A stretch of DNA of 64,000 nucleotides from Microbotryomycetes sp. JL201 (GCA_033819885.1 JAQYUZ010000008.1:467096-531095); one strand, 5' to 3'. Counted from the stretch's first letter, positions 28,360 through 41,023 are shown. Numbers and translations are program-made. The notes: generated by a model from the sequence alone, not told the origin.

Positions 28360-29608
28360 ATGACGGGTACGAGACCGGATACGGCTTGCGCAATGTGCGA
28401 CGTGACTGACCATTTCGTTGTCCGTAACCTTCCCATATGGACCTTTTAATACGCTCGCGTGCCGGTCCTGTTCATGCCGTTCACTTGCTGGTCGGCCGCC
28501 GCACCTGCTCGATCCGAATGTGATGTACGGACGGACGTCTGACAGACTACGAGGAAGAAAGGAGATCAGAACTTGAAGTTCTAGAGAGCATCTATCCTGA
28601 CGAGCTGACCGGTCCGTCTTTTGCTAGGGTCACTTTGCAGCGTGACCACAGCTGATCATCTTCTGTGCACAGTCATCTCTCAAGACCAACTCAAAGTCAA
28701 AGTTGAACCCGAGACGCAACGTGAAGATGACCCTCGTCAGTCGACTCGGGAATGATTTGTTTGTTGCAAGCAAATCTAACTTTCCTCTCTCTCTCGCTCT
28801 GTGCGTCTGTCTGTGCATGAACGGCTGGTAACAGACATCGTTCAACTGGTCATCAAGTACACACCGACATACCCAGACGAGATTCCATTGATCTCTATCG
28901 AGCCCGACGTCGGCACGTTTGACGATGACGAGTTGATCGAAATCACCCGACGGGTCGATAGTCTTGCTCGAGACCAATTGGGAATGGCCATGGTGTACAC
29001 TCTGAGTCAACAGTTGAGGGAAGTGCTGAGTGATGTTTTGAAAGCAAGAAGAGAGAGGGAACAGAACGAGGCCAACGAACGAGCGAGGTTGGAAGAAGAG
29101 GCGAGTCGAGTCGTGTTCGAGTGAATCGTCTCAGACTGACTGTTTGGTCTTGATCAAGGCCGAGGCGAAGAAAACAAAGGGGACGCCAGTAACGAAAGAA
29201 TCGTTTGAACGGTGGAAGGTCGAGTTTGAGCGCGAGATGGACGAGCTCGCCAAGCGGCAAGAGCTTGAACGGTTAAAGGCCTTGCCTTTGAAAGAGAGGG
29301 ACGAGCTCAAGAAGCAAATGGCCAAGCCGACGGGCGAGTTCTGGGGCGTTTTAGGTTGGCCTCTTTCACGTCTGACGGATTTGCCACCTTGGTTTGTTTT
29401 GACAGGCCGCGAGTTGTTTGAGAATGCGACGAACGCAAGCTTGATTACGAGTGACGCAGCATACGTGGATGACGACGATGACGCTGTCGAGGTCGACTAT
29501 TCCAAGTATGACCGTACTGCCGGATTCGCCGACGACAGCGACGAGGACGAGGAATCTCGTGGTGCACGGCCCAAGATGGGCGACCTGAGTGATGATGATG
29601 ACGACTGA
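28360..29608 (+). CDS. GIR2: RWDD1/GIR2-like RWD-domain protein
   Basis: RWD-domain partner of Drg GTPases and Gcn1 in translation control. The start is a 7-nt coding exon, ATGACGG (28360-28366), spliced over 179 nt to 28546; this yields MTDYEEERRSELEVLESIYP, the same opening as RWDD1 proteins. The RWD fold continues with TVISQDQLKVKV and IKYTPTYPDEIPLISIEP. Then comes a charged helix and the conserved TKGTPVTKESFERWKVEFE. Between LEEE and AEAKK the best junction is a GC-AG intron (29101-29158, GCGAGT donor). A GT donor inside it is possible but adds four residues. The C-terminus is acidic (DLSDDDDD). Confidence 0.9.
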
Positions 29609-29644
29609 GTGACTGCATTCGAGGCGAATCATCAAAGGGTATGA

Positions 29645-29674
29645 GTGTGCGTGTGTGCGTGTGCGTGCGTGTGT
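29645..29674. repeat. GT-rich microsatellite upstream of ILV2
   Basis: Alternating GT/GC dinucleotides (GTGCGTGTGTGCGTGTGCG...) between the RWDD1 stop and the ILV2 start. Such alternating purine-pyrimidine runs can adopt Z-DNA; any effect on ILV2 is speculative. Confidence 0.75.
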
Positions 29675-29838
29675 TGTACTACCAGTTGCTGCTCGATCGA
29701 GTCGAGTGGCGTTGCCCCACATTCGCGGCCCCCCTTTTTTTCACTTGGGCCCAGAGTCTTTTCGCCGCCGCCGCCGCCGCGCGCGCGCTTGACTCAAAAA
29801 AGTCGCGGCCCGGCCATTGACGAGCTTGACCAGGCACC

Positions 29839-32397
29839 ATGTCGCGACCGATGCATCTCGCTCGACGGGCAGCCGCTCAACATGGCTCCAAACTGTCGAC
29901 ACAGCGCAATGCAGCAGCAATCACGGCAACAGCCATGCAAAAACCCGCCGCCGTCGCTCCGTCCTTTGCGCGCTCGCTCGCAACCGCCTCGGGCTCCTCG
30001 CAGGCTCAGGTCCAGCCAGCAAAGTGAGCCAAATTGTTACAAGCGCTTGACTGCATTCGATTGCTCGATGCGGTCTTTCGTGCGTGCGCGTGCGCGAGCG
30101 AGCGCGAGTCAAAACCACGCCCATTGTCGTGCAGCAAGGCAATGCCGTTCCCGACATTGGCCCTGTCGACATGCTCTGACACTCGTGCGCCGCGCATGCA
30201 AAGACCGCCAGACTCGGAATCCCGTACTCGAGGCGGCGTGCAACTCGTGTGCTGACTCGAGGCGCTCTCGTTCGTTCTTTTCAGACGCCCGCAGCCGGCA
30301 CCCACATTCCAACAGGTCCCAACGAGGCAGAACGCACCGACGTCGGCACCGGCGCCACTGACGCGCGGCGTCTCGCCCAACGAGCTAGACTCTTCATTCA
30401 TCGGCCTCTCGGGCGGCCAAATCTTTCACGAAATGATGCTCAGGCACAAGGTCGAAAAGGTGTTTGGATACCCGGGAGGCGCGATTCTGCCCGTGTTTGA
30501 CGCCATCTACAACTCGCCTCACTTTGATTTTGTGCTGCCGAGGCACGAGCAAGGCGCCGGACACATGGCCGAAGGCTACGCGCGCGTCAGCGGCAAGCCA
30601 GGCGTCGTCCTCGTCACCTCGGGACCGGGAGCAACAAACGTCATCACACCCATGCAAGACGCGCTTTCGGACGGCACACCGCTCGTCGTCTTTTGCGGAC
30701 AGGTTGCCACTTCGGCCATCGGCTCGGACGCTTTCCAAGAGGCAGATGTCGTCGGCATCTCGCGCAGCTGCACAAAGTGGAACGTCATGGTCAAAGATAT
30801 CGCAGAGCTGCCGCGCCGCATCAACGAGGCGTTCAAGATTGCAACTTCAGGCCGACCTGGACCGGTCCTGGTCGACTTGCCAAAGGACGTCACGGCCAGC
30901 ATCCTCCGACAGGCGATTCCTCACAAGTGGACGCACCCGGAATTGGTCGACTCGGGCATTCCCTCGCGCGATCGCGTCCACTCGGCGACGTCTCAGGTCG
31001 GCGGCGAGGCAACGCCAATTTCAGACGCGCTCTTGATCAAGGCTGCCAATTTGATTCACAACGCCAAGCGACCCATCATTTACGCCGGACAAGGCATGCT
31101 CGCGACTCCAGAAGGTCCGGCTTTGCTCAAAGAGCTGTCGGCCAAGGGCAACATCCCCGTCACGACCACCTTGATGGGCCTCGGAGCATTTGACGAGACG
31201 AACGAGAGTCACTCGCTGCATATGCTTGGCATGCACGGCTCAGCGTACGCCAATTTGGCCATGCAGTCGGCCGACGTCATCATCGCACTCGGCGCCAGGT
31301 TCGACGACCGCGTCACTGGCAAGGTTGACGCGTTCGCTCCGGCCGCACGTGCTGCCGCTGCCAGAGGCGAAGGCGGCATCATTCACTTTGAGATCCAACC
31401 CAAAAACATCAACAAGGTTGTCAACGCCAATGTCGCGATTACGGGTGATGTGCTCGAGAGCCTTAGGCAGTTGTTGCCGTTGCTGCCAAAGACGGCACCA
31501 AAGAGGCAAGAGTGGTTCGAGACAATCAAGACCTGGAAGAACGACTATCCGTTCACGTTTGAACCGAGTGACCCGTCAAAGGGCGAACTGATGAAACCCC
31601 AAGAGGTTGTCAAGGCTCTGAACGACTGGGCAGAACAGCATGGCAAGGAGGACGTGGTTGTTGCGACGGGCGTCGGTCAACACCAAATGTTTGCATGCCA
31701 ATACTACAGATGGACTCAACCGCGGTCGTGGGTCTCGTCAGGAGGTCTCGGAGTAAGTTGGGCAACTGCGTTCGCCAGAATGCGCTGACGAGAGTCACGC
31801 AGACAATGGGATACGGCTTGCCATCTGCCATTGGCGCCAAAGTTGCCGCACCAAACAAGATTGTCGTCGACATTGACGGCGACGCGTCCTTCTCGATGAC
31901 GGCAATGGAACTCGCAACGGCATCGGCTTACAACATTGGCGTCAAAGTGCTCGTGTTGAACAACGAGTTCCAAGGCATGGTCTTGCAGTGGCAAGGTGAG
32001 GCTTTCAAGCCGAGGCTTTGTTCTATCGTGCGAAACTGAACGTACTCGCAGACTTGTTCTACGACAAGCGGTACTCTCACACCGAGATGATCAACCCCGA
32101 CTTTGTCGCGCTCGCCCAAGCCATGCGCGTTCATGCCATCAGGTGTGACAATGTCAACGATTTGCCGGCAAAGATGAAAGAATTCATGGAGTACGACAAC
32201 GACAAGCCGGTCTTGTTTGACGCGCGATGCGTCAAGGTGAGGCTACCATCGTTCGTCATCATCCGTGTCATGAAGAGCTAACGACGCGTTTATTCCCTCT
32301 CAAGTCTGAGCACGTGTACCCGATGGTCGCGGCTGGCAAAGCTTTGCACGAGGTGCTGCTCCATCCGAGCCTGCCCCCGGTCAAGCCCGTCAACTAG
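29839..32397 (+). CDS. ILV2: Acetolactate synthase catalytic subunit
   Basis: Thiamine-diphosphate enzyme that makes 2-acetolactate or 2-aceto-2-hydroxybutyrate, the first common step of Val/Leu/Ile synthesis, in mitochondria. Exons 29839-30023, 30285-31752, 31803-31995, 32052-32236 and 32305-32397 give 707 residues in frame. The N-terminal 60 or so residues are basic and Ser/Ala-rich (MSRPMHLARRAAAQHGSK), a mitochondrial presequence. Catalytic features: VFGYPGGAILPVFDAI, HEQGAGHMAEGYAR with the ThDP Glu, LGARFDDRVTGK for FAD, and the ThDP/Mg motif GDASFSM ... NNEF. The first intron (30024-30284, 261 nt) separates the presequence from the enzyme and is three to four times longer than other introns here. 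The enzyme family is the target of sulfonylurea herbicides. Confidence 0.96.
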
Positions 32398-32748
32398 AGC
32401 TGACCCACGCTCTCAAAACGACTCGAGACCATGGCGGCGATTAGTGTCGACGTTGTGATCGTGTAGTCGAGACTCTGTCTGGACTGGCTCGAGGGTGGAA
32501 GCCGCGTGTATTTGTGCCTTGTTTCATTGCTCGGCTATGTTTTTTTTTCTGGTGTATTTGATATGTTCTATGACGCGCATGCTCATATTGCCAGTGGGAG
32601 ATGGCGCAATTGGGGATTTCGGCTGTAAGCAGCCGACGGACCCGGGGCCGACGTCTGCCGCCGGGAATCGTTTGGTCTTTGCTCGGGTTTACTCCATCCC
32701 ACAGACGACAGGCGAAACTGCGACGCTTCCTGAAAAGAAAAAAAAGAC
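32398..32748. promoter_or_regulatory. Intergenic region between ILV2 and the hydrolase gene
   Basis: ILV2 3' end and hydrolase promoter; an A-rich tract (about 32736-32747) precedes the next ATG. No gene seen. Confidence 0.4.
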
Positions 32749-33205
32749 ATGCCAGACAAGAGTGTCTCGTCAAACGACGGTTACCCACCGTTTGCGTTTA
32801 GCGAATGGCACAAACCTGACGGTTCGATCGTCGCTTACAAAGTCTTGCAACCCTCGAAGCGGCATGAGGATGACGGTCAATCACGCAAGGATGCAAAAAT
32901 AGCTAGTACACCTCTGGTACTTGTACATGGGCAAGTCTCCTTGTCTCTTGCCTATTTGGCCAATCCCCGGACATGTGGGGCCCTCGGCGCGCTCTTGTCA
33001 CGAGGACCAGCATGTTGTGCGGTTTCACGGCAATCGACGTGACGTTGAGAGACAGATCAAGCTGACAGTCTCGGTATTATGGCGTACAGGCTGAGTGCAG
33101 TCGGCCTCGTTGATTGGTTGCCCCTCGCCACTGAAGTCGCTCGTTCTAGACCCGGTCAGCCTCGACGATGTCAGCAGAGACGTTGTCATTGCAACACATC
33201 CGCTT

Positions 33206-33239
<34 letters not shown>

Positions 33240-34270
33240 GTTTGATCGGAAAAAGTCCTCATCTTTGACAATCGCAATATTGGCGCGAGCAGAGTCGCCA
33301 AGGACAACGAACAAGAGCCGTTCACAATGTTTGATCTCGCGCGAGACGTTGTCGAGCTGGTTCAACACGTTGGATGGAGCACGATCGACTTGCTCGGTTT
33401 CAGTATGGTAAGAGGGAGCCATTTCTGCTTCTCGCCTGGACTAGACCTGAGCTTGCGTTAATGTTTCGCAGGGAGGCATGATAGCCCAGTCGGTGCTCGT
33501 CACGCCGCGGTTGCCAATCAAAGTCCGACATGCAATCTTGGCAGCCACCTCTGCGTGCGTCTGCCATTATCCCATCACATGCCATCTGCTCACCGCACCT
33601 TTGACCGGTACAACAACAGCAAACCGGCTCATTCAGACTTGCTGCAGGCAATCCCTCAACCCGCTCAAGGTCAAATGACTCTTGAACAGAAAATGGCACT
33701 CGTCAGACCGTTTATCGAAGTTGGGTACGATCCAGAGTTTGTCAAGACTCACGAGGACGTCATCAAGAGACGAGTGCTCGAGTCTGTTCATACTCGACGA
33801 CCTGCGAAAACAGTCTGTACGTGGTTCAACCCCGATAACTAATACGGTGTCTGTTTATGCATTTCCGGGCTCATGCTTCCCTCCCCTTCTTATTCGGCTG
33901 AACAGCACATCAAGTTGGAGCGATCGCCGGGTACGACATTCGGAAACAAATGTCTACGATCCCTTCAACAATGCCAGTTCTTGTCTTGCACGGTGACAAG
34001 GACAGGTCAGTGTACTACTCCGAGTCAAAGTACATTCTCAAAGGTTTACCTCACGCGAAATTGATCACGTTCCCGGGAATGGGTCATATGTGAGTCGTTT
34101 GCGTTACGTTGATCGGAAGGCTATACTTGCTGACGGTTGTATTTGCGAGATACAGGTGGTATGATTATTACACGATAAGGTACTGGACAGAATTGATCAA
34201 TTCGTTCTTGGACGACAAAGAGTTGCCACCGAACCCTGCTCTCGAGCAAAACCGCAAGGCAAAGCTTTGA
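32749..34270 (+). CDS. Alpha/beta-hydrolase fold protein
   Basis: Predicted serine hydrolase of unknown substrate. Motifs in order: oxyanion HG in TPLVLVHG, LSAVGLVDWLPLA, VLIFDNRNIGAS, nucleophile elbow LLGFSMGGMIAQ (Ser), acid in VLHGDKDRSVYYSE, and catalytic His in FPGMGHMWYDY. The junction after the HG motif fits a GC-AG intron (32931-33089, GCAAGT donor) that gives LVLVHGLSAVGLVDW; the only GT alternative in phase inserts a few residues. The next intron has an acceptor preceded by a run of 31 T. No signal peptide. The stop is at 34268-34270. It could be an esterase, epoxide hydrolase-like or lipase-like enzyme; the fold is sure, the reaction is not. Confidence 0.82.
33208..33238 (+). repeat. 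T31 homopolymer in an intron of the hydrolase gene
   Basis: Thirty-one consecutive T on the coding strand, 17 bases before a probable AAAAAG acceptor. It may serve as an oversized polypyrimidine tract. Length is likely to vary and to be error-prone in sequencing. Confidence 0.9.
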
Positions 34271-34419
34271 TTGATTGGGGACAGGTTGCGGATTGTGTGA
34301 TGGGCCAAAGACAGTATGTGTGTTGTAAGAAAAAAAATGCAATGGCAATCTTTTATAGTTACAACAATTTTGGCGGATCAAGTCGTTCGAGGTACGGTGA
34401 TCGAACGAAGAGTCGTCGA

Positions 34420-35082
34420 CTATTGCGCTTTGGTGGCAGCTTCGGCGGGCGACATGGCTTTGATGGCCAGAGCGTGTAAACCCTTGTCAAACTCGTTCGC
34501 CAAAGCAGCGTTCACCAACCGATGTCTCTGCAACGTTCTCTGACGAGGCGTACAAAGGGAAATATCAGCTCGCAATCCAATCGACGATCCCACGCAAAGA
34601 AACTGGACGGGAAGGAATCACCAGCTTGTCAAACTTGTCGCTGACAATCTCGACCGTGAAATGAGTTTCACCAGCTTGAACGATACTTTGATCGACATGT
34701 TCTTTCATAGCGTGATGGTGACGATGTTTCCAACTATCATTTGATATTCCCAGATATGTCGGTGTGAATTCGGTAGTCAACTGCACCAGTCGTACGAAAC
34801 GCGTTCAGTGCGAGGCTCTTGCCAATCTGTTTGCTCTTGTGAACGGCTATCACAACGCAGCAACCCCATTCACAGTTTTGACACTAACACGATTCGCAAA
34901 CTGACCTTGTCGTGGATGCGCTGTTGCATCGGACCAACGGCGGAGCCTGCCGACGAGTTCATTCTCACTATCACTCGTGACGCGCCTTGCAGAGTCGACA
35001 AGGGATGTGGAACGGATCCAACGGTAGCAATAGAGGTGAACCGTCGACTTGAGCCGGATGCAATGGCGCGCAGAGCTTGCAT
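34420..35082 (-). CDS. BOL1: Mitochondrial BolA-like protein
   Basis: BolA-domain partner of monothiol glutaredoxin in mitochondrial Fe-S cluster delivery. The N-terminus (MQALRAIASGSSRRFTSIAT) is a presequence. After splicing over a GTCAGT intron, the BolA core reads KLTTEFTPTYLGISNDSWKH, RHHHAMKEHVD, then GETHFTVEIVSDKFD. A further exon gives RTLQRHRLVNAALANEF and LHALAIKAMSPAEA to the stop at 34420. The His in the QRHR motif is the conserved BolA cluster ligand. The insertion AMKEHVDQSIVQA is slightly longer than in bacteria. BOL1 rather than BOL3 is preferred from the conserved loop, but I cannot separate them firmly. Confidence 0.87.
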
Positions 35083-35298
35083 TCGCGAAACAAGGGTCGG
35101 TGGCACAAGGCCAACACGGGCGCCGACAGTTCGTGAGCCAAATTTTGGATGCGACAATACAACACATGCGAAAGTAAAAGGAAAAGTAAAGTTGTTAGCT
35201 GTATACGTGATCCCGCATCGCTCTCTAAGTGAACGTGTTGATCTGCTTCCATCGAGGTGTGCACGAGTAGCCATGGAACTCTGTACGCGTACATCAGG

Positions 35299-37024
35299 TC
35301 AGCTTATCCGCCCCCCAAAAAACGCTGCTGTTTGCGTACCAAAGTTGTCCTGGTGGCCAGGATCGCATTCGCAATTGAGGCCGACACCTGGCTAAATACA
35401 TCGAGCGAGCCGTCAGATTCTCAGACCAAACACAGTTGAGTAGGGAAGCACACCTGGGGACAATGACGAAACGGGTTGTGCCAATACCCAATCTCTTTGA
35501 AAAAGTGAATCTCTTCCTTTCGAAGAAAGAGCGCGGCCCCGATCGAATGGACCGGCGCGTCGCCTGAGGTCATGGTCAGTAATTATCCGCAAAAATCGCT
35601 AATCGAACGGTCCAACTCACCCCACCGCTCGTAAAAGAAGCCTCCGCTCTTGTCGAGATGATCAAAATATGCGCGATACGCTTCCGAGCGCCACAGGCTA
35701 AGAGACGCAATCTCGAAATTCGACCAAAAGTGCTGCCAAAACACGTCAGCGCAAGAGCAGTGAACGTGTCTGCGTGAGAGCGTACGCAAAGATTGTCTTG
35801 AATGATGCATGAGAACCGTCAGCATGTGGTCGGGAAGAACAACGTCGGCGTCGACTTACAATCGTCGCCCTCATTGTCAGAAAGCCACTTCATCGCGTTG
35901 TCTTTCGGGAGGTACTCAGGATGCTCTTTGATGAACTCTGTGTACAGTTGTCATATGAGCCACCCTCGTAGCTTGTGGTCCGTAAGCGGACTGACCCTTT
36001 GTGGTGTCCCACAATCCCGGGATAGTGTCACGATATTCGTAAAGGGAAAGGACGAACGCGTATTTTTTCCTGTTTTTGTACATGTACTCGAACGGATCGA
36101 ATGGGATGTCGCAACTGCGCGAGCGCATATCAATACCTCTTCGTCTCATGGCTAGAATGGGTGGGCTTACTAAAATTTGATGCCTGGCTCGACCCTCCAG
36201 TAGTACTCGAGATCGTCAAGCAACGGATGGCGCCAAAAAAAGCCAGATTGGTACCGACACATTTTGCGATACGGCAACGACCCTGCGTAAGGGATTTGCT
36301 TTTTTCCCATCTCGTTGATCAACTCCCACGCCTTTGTCTCGTCGACCCACTCTGGCATAGAGTTGCCTGGGGGCCAGTGCTCTTGGCCAATGAGACCATA
36401 CTTGCATTCGCCCGAAGCCAACCCTGACGTGTGCTTCTTAAACTCGTCCGAGAAGGGTTCTTGCGGCCGGTGGCGCATAACAAGTAAGTTCAAGCGAGTG
36501 ACGGGGCGATAAACAGATGAGCTCACGCTCGTTGAGAAAGATCCATGGATAGTGGTACCGCCTATTGAAGCGGTCTGCGTTGCGCTCGTTAGTTTATCTA
36601 TGAGTGTTCATCAATCGTTTGCGGTCGTGGACTCGCCTTCGACCTGCCTGATGCTCGCCAGGAGGTCCCATAGGTCCGAGTTGCGTGCGAGAACGACGAA
36701 TGCCGCGTTGACTCGAGTATGGTTGGTGCCCTTGACTGTTTCGAGCGGGCTTGCATCGAGGTCGAGCTGCCACTTTGTTGGCTGCCAGTCTGAAGGCTTT
36801 GAATGGCCGCGGTACCACGTCTGTCCGGCGCCTGACGACTTTCCGAACCTCTCACGCTGCCTTTGAATTGTGTCGACGACGCGCTGCCTCGCAAAGTCGA
36901 CCTTGTCGTGGTACGTTGACGACGAAGCGGTCAGGAGGACGTGCACGAGCGCAATGAGCACGACACAGGCCGCGACGGCGCGCGCGACGGGCGACCTGAG
37001 GACGTTGGGTGCCGCACCGAGCAT
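35299..37024 (-). CDS. GT15 alpha-1,2-mannosyltransferase (KRE2/MNT1 family)
   Basis: Golgi type II membrane enzyme that transfers mannose from GDP-mannose to O- and N-linked glycans. A short cytoplasmic tail and signal anchor ([20 protein letters not shown]) are followed by a stem and the catalytic domain: [64 protein letters not shown], and [21 protein letters not shown] with the metal and nucleotide region. Later exons carry [18 protein letters not shown] and [16 protein letters not shown]. The C-terminal exon ([14 protein letters not shown]) starts after a TTAG acceptor and ends at 35299. Every block matches the family order. It is divergent from KHA1. Confidence 0.93.
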
Positions 37025-37422
37025 GCGCGTGTGTGCAGCTCGCCGTCGACACGCCGGCGAGGAGGCTCGGAGCGCAACGAACGAGGTCCGAGCGCGACCG
37101 CAAGGCGATGCACGCGTTCATACAGAAGAATATGGCCCAGTCACCCGCATTAAGCTCGGCATGCTTATATCAGCAACAGTGTGCCGCTCAAATTGCCGTT
37201 TCGCAGACTGAAATGGCGCACGTGATTGCTGCGGATCGCCGTCTGCACGCACCGCTCGGCGCTCGCGATGTCTCCGTTCGTCCTGTTGTCGCTTGCTCAC
37301 CCGACACTCGCACTCCTTGCCGCTCTCTGGTTATTGCTTGCTTCCTCGACCTGCTGCCTGCCAGCGCGACACGCCTTGCCTGGAGACTGTGACGGACGGC
37401 CGAGCCGAGCTTGGTCGAAGCG
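37025..37422. promoter_or_regulatory. Shared divergent promoter of the GT15 and antiporter genes
   Basis: 398 bases between two start codons on opposite strands. It must serve both genes. No recognised operator; the short frames here are GC-rich noise. Confidence 0.55.
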
Positions 37423-40400
37423 ATGGCCGCGTCCTCGACCGCGCACTCGGTCACCCGCAGTGAGTGCCTGCACACGGCAGTCGAGCCGAAACAGTAACTG
37501 AACGTGGTATCGCTGTGCGCTCAGCCATTGTTGCGGCCGCTGGAGCGACATTGACGACCGTGTTCCCACCGGCCCAGACGGGCTCGTCCGCCGCCGCTGC
37601 GTCCATCTTTGATCCTCGCAAACCAAACCCAGTCGACTATGATCCAAGCAAGTGAGTCCAAGCTGCGCGCCTGGCCTCGGCGCGTCCATCGGCGAGCGCC
37701 TGCGCACGGACGCGCTGTGCGCGCTCCCGTGGTCAACGGTGGCGGCGACCGTTCCGTTCTTGGAGCTCGACTTGGCGCGCCGCAAAGCACGCATACACTG
37801 CAGCCTCACAATGCTGACCTGCCTTTTCCGCACTCTAGTCCCGTCGTACTCTTTATCGTCCAGGCGGCCATCATCGTTGGCTTCTCGCGCATCCTGGGCT
37901 TCTTTCTCAAAAAACTCAGGCAGCCACAGGTCATTGCAGAGGTTATTGCAGGCATTCTCGTCGGCCCCTCTGTGCTCGGTACGCGTGGCTTGCGATTACT
38001 TTGCCGCTCGCTGTTACTGCTCTCCTGCTGACGCTCCATCGGTCGCATCAGGCCGCGTACCCAATTTCACAAGACGCATCTTTCCTCCGCCGTCCATCCC
38101 TTTGCTCAATCTGGTCGCCAACATTGGGTTGATCTTGTTCCTTTTCCTCGTTGGCATGGAAACAGACTTTGGCGTCTTTCGGCGCAATTACAAGGCGAGC
38201 GTGTCGATCAGCGCAGTTGGCATGATCATTCCCTTTGGCATGGGCGCGGCAGTGTCGGTCGGCGTGTACAACAATTTCGTGTCGAGTTCAACAAACTTTG
38301 GCACATTCCTGTTGTTTGTTGGCGTTGCAAAGTGAGCCCGATTCGACTGTCCTCGTTCCGGTTCTCAGGTTGACGAGGTTCCAACGCAGCGCAATCACTG
38401 CTTTTCCCGTCCTCGCTCGCATCCTCACCGAGCTCGATCTGCTGAGCAATCACGTCGGCGTCACTGTTCTTGCAGCCGGCGTCGGCAACGATGTCGTGTG
38501 AGCCACCTCGGTCTCTCCCCGTCTCTCGCATTTTGCCTTCATCTGACATTTGCGTTTGGCAGTGGATGGGTTTTGCTCGCGCTTGCAATTGCGCTGGTCA
38601 ATGCTTCATCCGGCTTGCTCGTGCTCTACATCATTCTTACTTCTATTGGATGGATTCTCGTTTTGTTCTTCATCGGCAGGCCGATGCTGTCCTGGCTCGG
38701 ACGCAAAACCAATTCGTACACCGAGAATGGACCGTCGCAAGCCATGACGTGCGCGACGCTCTTTTTGGCTCTTGCAAGTGCATGGATGACGGATCGCATA
38801 GGGATCCACGCCATTTTCGGTATATCACGTTCAAACACGGAGACTGCAATTCGCTGACCGCTTGCGAATCCTGCGCAGGCTCTTTCCTCGTTGGTCTCAT
38901 TGTGCCGCTCAAGATGAGAGCTCCGCTGACGGAAAAGATTGAAGACCTGGTCGCTGCGCTGTTCTTGCCTTTGGTCAGCAGGTCTAGGCCAGACGTGAAC
39001 AATTTGCTCACGCCCTCGTTTGCAGTACTTTGCCTTGTCTGGACTCAAGACGGATCTTGGTCTCTTGGCAAACGGGTCAATTTGGGGCTATTGCGTCCTG
39101 GTTATTGTCGTCGCATTCGCCTCAAAGTTTCTCTCGTGCGGCGGCGTTGCCCGTTTGAATGGCATGTCATGGCGAGAGAGCGGAGCCGTTGGCAGTTTCA
39201 TGGGTCAGTTTCGGACGACAAACGTTCAGAGACAGTAGTCTGACTGCTCGTGCTGCAGCATGCAAGGGTCTGGTCGAATTGATCGTGCTCAACATCGGTC
39301 TGAACGCTGGAATTCTCAACAGCGAAGTTTTTGCCATGTTTGTCGTCATGGCCCTGTGAGTCGAGAATTGGAGAGTGACACTTGTGAGACTGACTGTGTA
39401 TTATGCAGGGTCACAACGTTTGCGACAACGCCACTCGCCCTTGCGTTCTATCCAAAGCACTACCGCTTGCGCCGCGAGCAAGAGCGCGCGGGCGGCAAGC
39501 TGTTCACCGCAAGTCCGTCAACAAACGACGAAGACTACGCCCGTTCTCGTTTCGCCATCGTTTTGGAGCACTTTGATCACCTGTCGACAGTATTCGCGTT
39601 CTGTAAACTCCTCGTCAATACAACATCTGACCCCGTCGAGGGCCGACGCTCACATGACTCGGGAGAAAAGGCGTCAGCGGATAATGATTCAATGTCATCG
39701 ACGTCGTCATTGTCTCTGTCGACATTGCGCGTCATCGAAGTGACTGAGCGCACGTCAGCCTTGATCAAAGCCGCCGAATCCGAGCAGGATTTGCTGAACG
39801 CAGATGCGCTGTCGGACGTCGTTCGCTCCGTTGCTACTGGGTTCCTGGGCATTCCTACGTCAACCAAGTTGAGCATCGTTCAAGGTCAGCAGTTTCCGAC
39901 GACCATCGTCGCTCGCGCACAAGAGTCGGCGACGGACGTGCTCGTCTTGCCTTGGTCTTTGAAAGATTCGTCCACAAACGCGGCAAACAGCTCTTCCGGC
40001 CCGAGTGCTACGTCACCGATGCCTCTTACGCCATCAGCGCTCTCTGGTTACATGCCGAGCAACCCGTTCGCGACTTTGTTTGGCGTCTCTGGATCAAAGG
40101 CCTCGAGCTTGCGAGACGACAGTCCGCAGTATGCTGCGTTGGTACGCAGGATTTTCGCAGAAGGTGAGACTGTCGTCAACTCACGCGCGTGGCGGTTGGG
40201 TTGATGTTTTGCTTCGACAGCTGTGTGCGATGTTGCGCTGTTTGTCGACCGTGGCGAGGCCGAGTCCAAGACTTCATTATCGAACCGATGTATGTGCGCG
40301 TGACATTTCGCTTTCAGCGTCGTCGCTCACGTCAATCAAATTGTAGCCCATATATTTTTCGCGTTCCATGGAGGCTCGGATGACCGCGCCGCTCTTGTGT

Positions 40401-41023
40401 TGTTGTCGCAGCTGGTCTCGCGCAATGCACAATTGACTGCGACGGTTGTCCGCATCGAGCGGTCCGCCGAGCCCACAGACGCCGACCGCGAGGACGTCGC
40501 GCAATCTGTCAAGCAGCCGACGAGCGACGGTTCGGTGGCGGACGACGCGCCGATCCTATTTTCTCAATTGACCGTGCAAGGTTCTGGCGCCGTCGACACA
40601 GTCTACCCGGATATGCAACATGACTTGACATCCGAAACAGCCGACACCGTCTTGTGGACCAAATTGACAAAGAGCGCCACCTCTCGTCTGTCATTCTCGA
40701 CTGTATCGACGGCGATGCCTTTGCACCTAACGACTGCTCGGTTGCGCGCCGTGTCCACATCACTCGCCTCTGAAGCAATTCGTCCTTCTCTCGTCGTCAT
40801 GTCAGGTCGAGGTCGTCGTGACGCGCCTTCACACACTCGCGAACTTGGCCAGTACTTGAAACTCAATATTGACCGAGTTCAATCGGGCGTTTGCGCCAAC
40901 TCTGACGTTCGTCGATCGCTCGGTGACGTTGGAACGGCTTGTTTCGTGTCGGGTTTGGGAGATCAGTTGCTCGTCGTGCAAGCGAAGCCGCCGTGCGTCA
41001 GTGGAGCGACAAAGGATGCTTGA
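37423..41023 (+). CDS. KHA1: KHA1-type K+/H+ antiporter (CPA2 family)
   Basis: Cation/proton antiporter of endomembranes (Golgi in yeast), involved in organelle pH and K+ balance. Start ATG 37423 ([15 protein letters not shown] across a GTGAGT intron) leads to about twelve hydrophobic segments: [85 protein letters not shown] (the family D-D/N ion site region), [29 protein letters not shown]. Then a long cytosolic domain (about 500 residues) with two weakly universal-stress-like parts, including DVLVLPWS and [13 protein letters not shown], as in Kha1. The stop is at 41021-41023. More than eight introns. The start exon was chosen because it keeps frame with [14 protein letters not shown] just before the first membrane segment. 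Confidence 0.9.
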
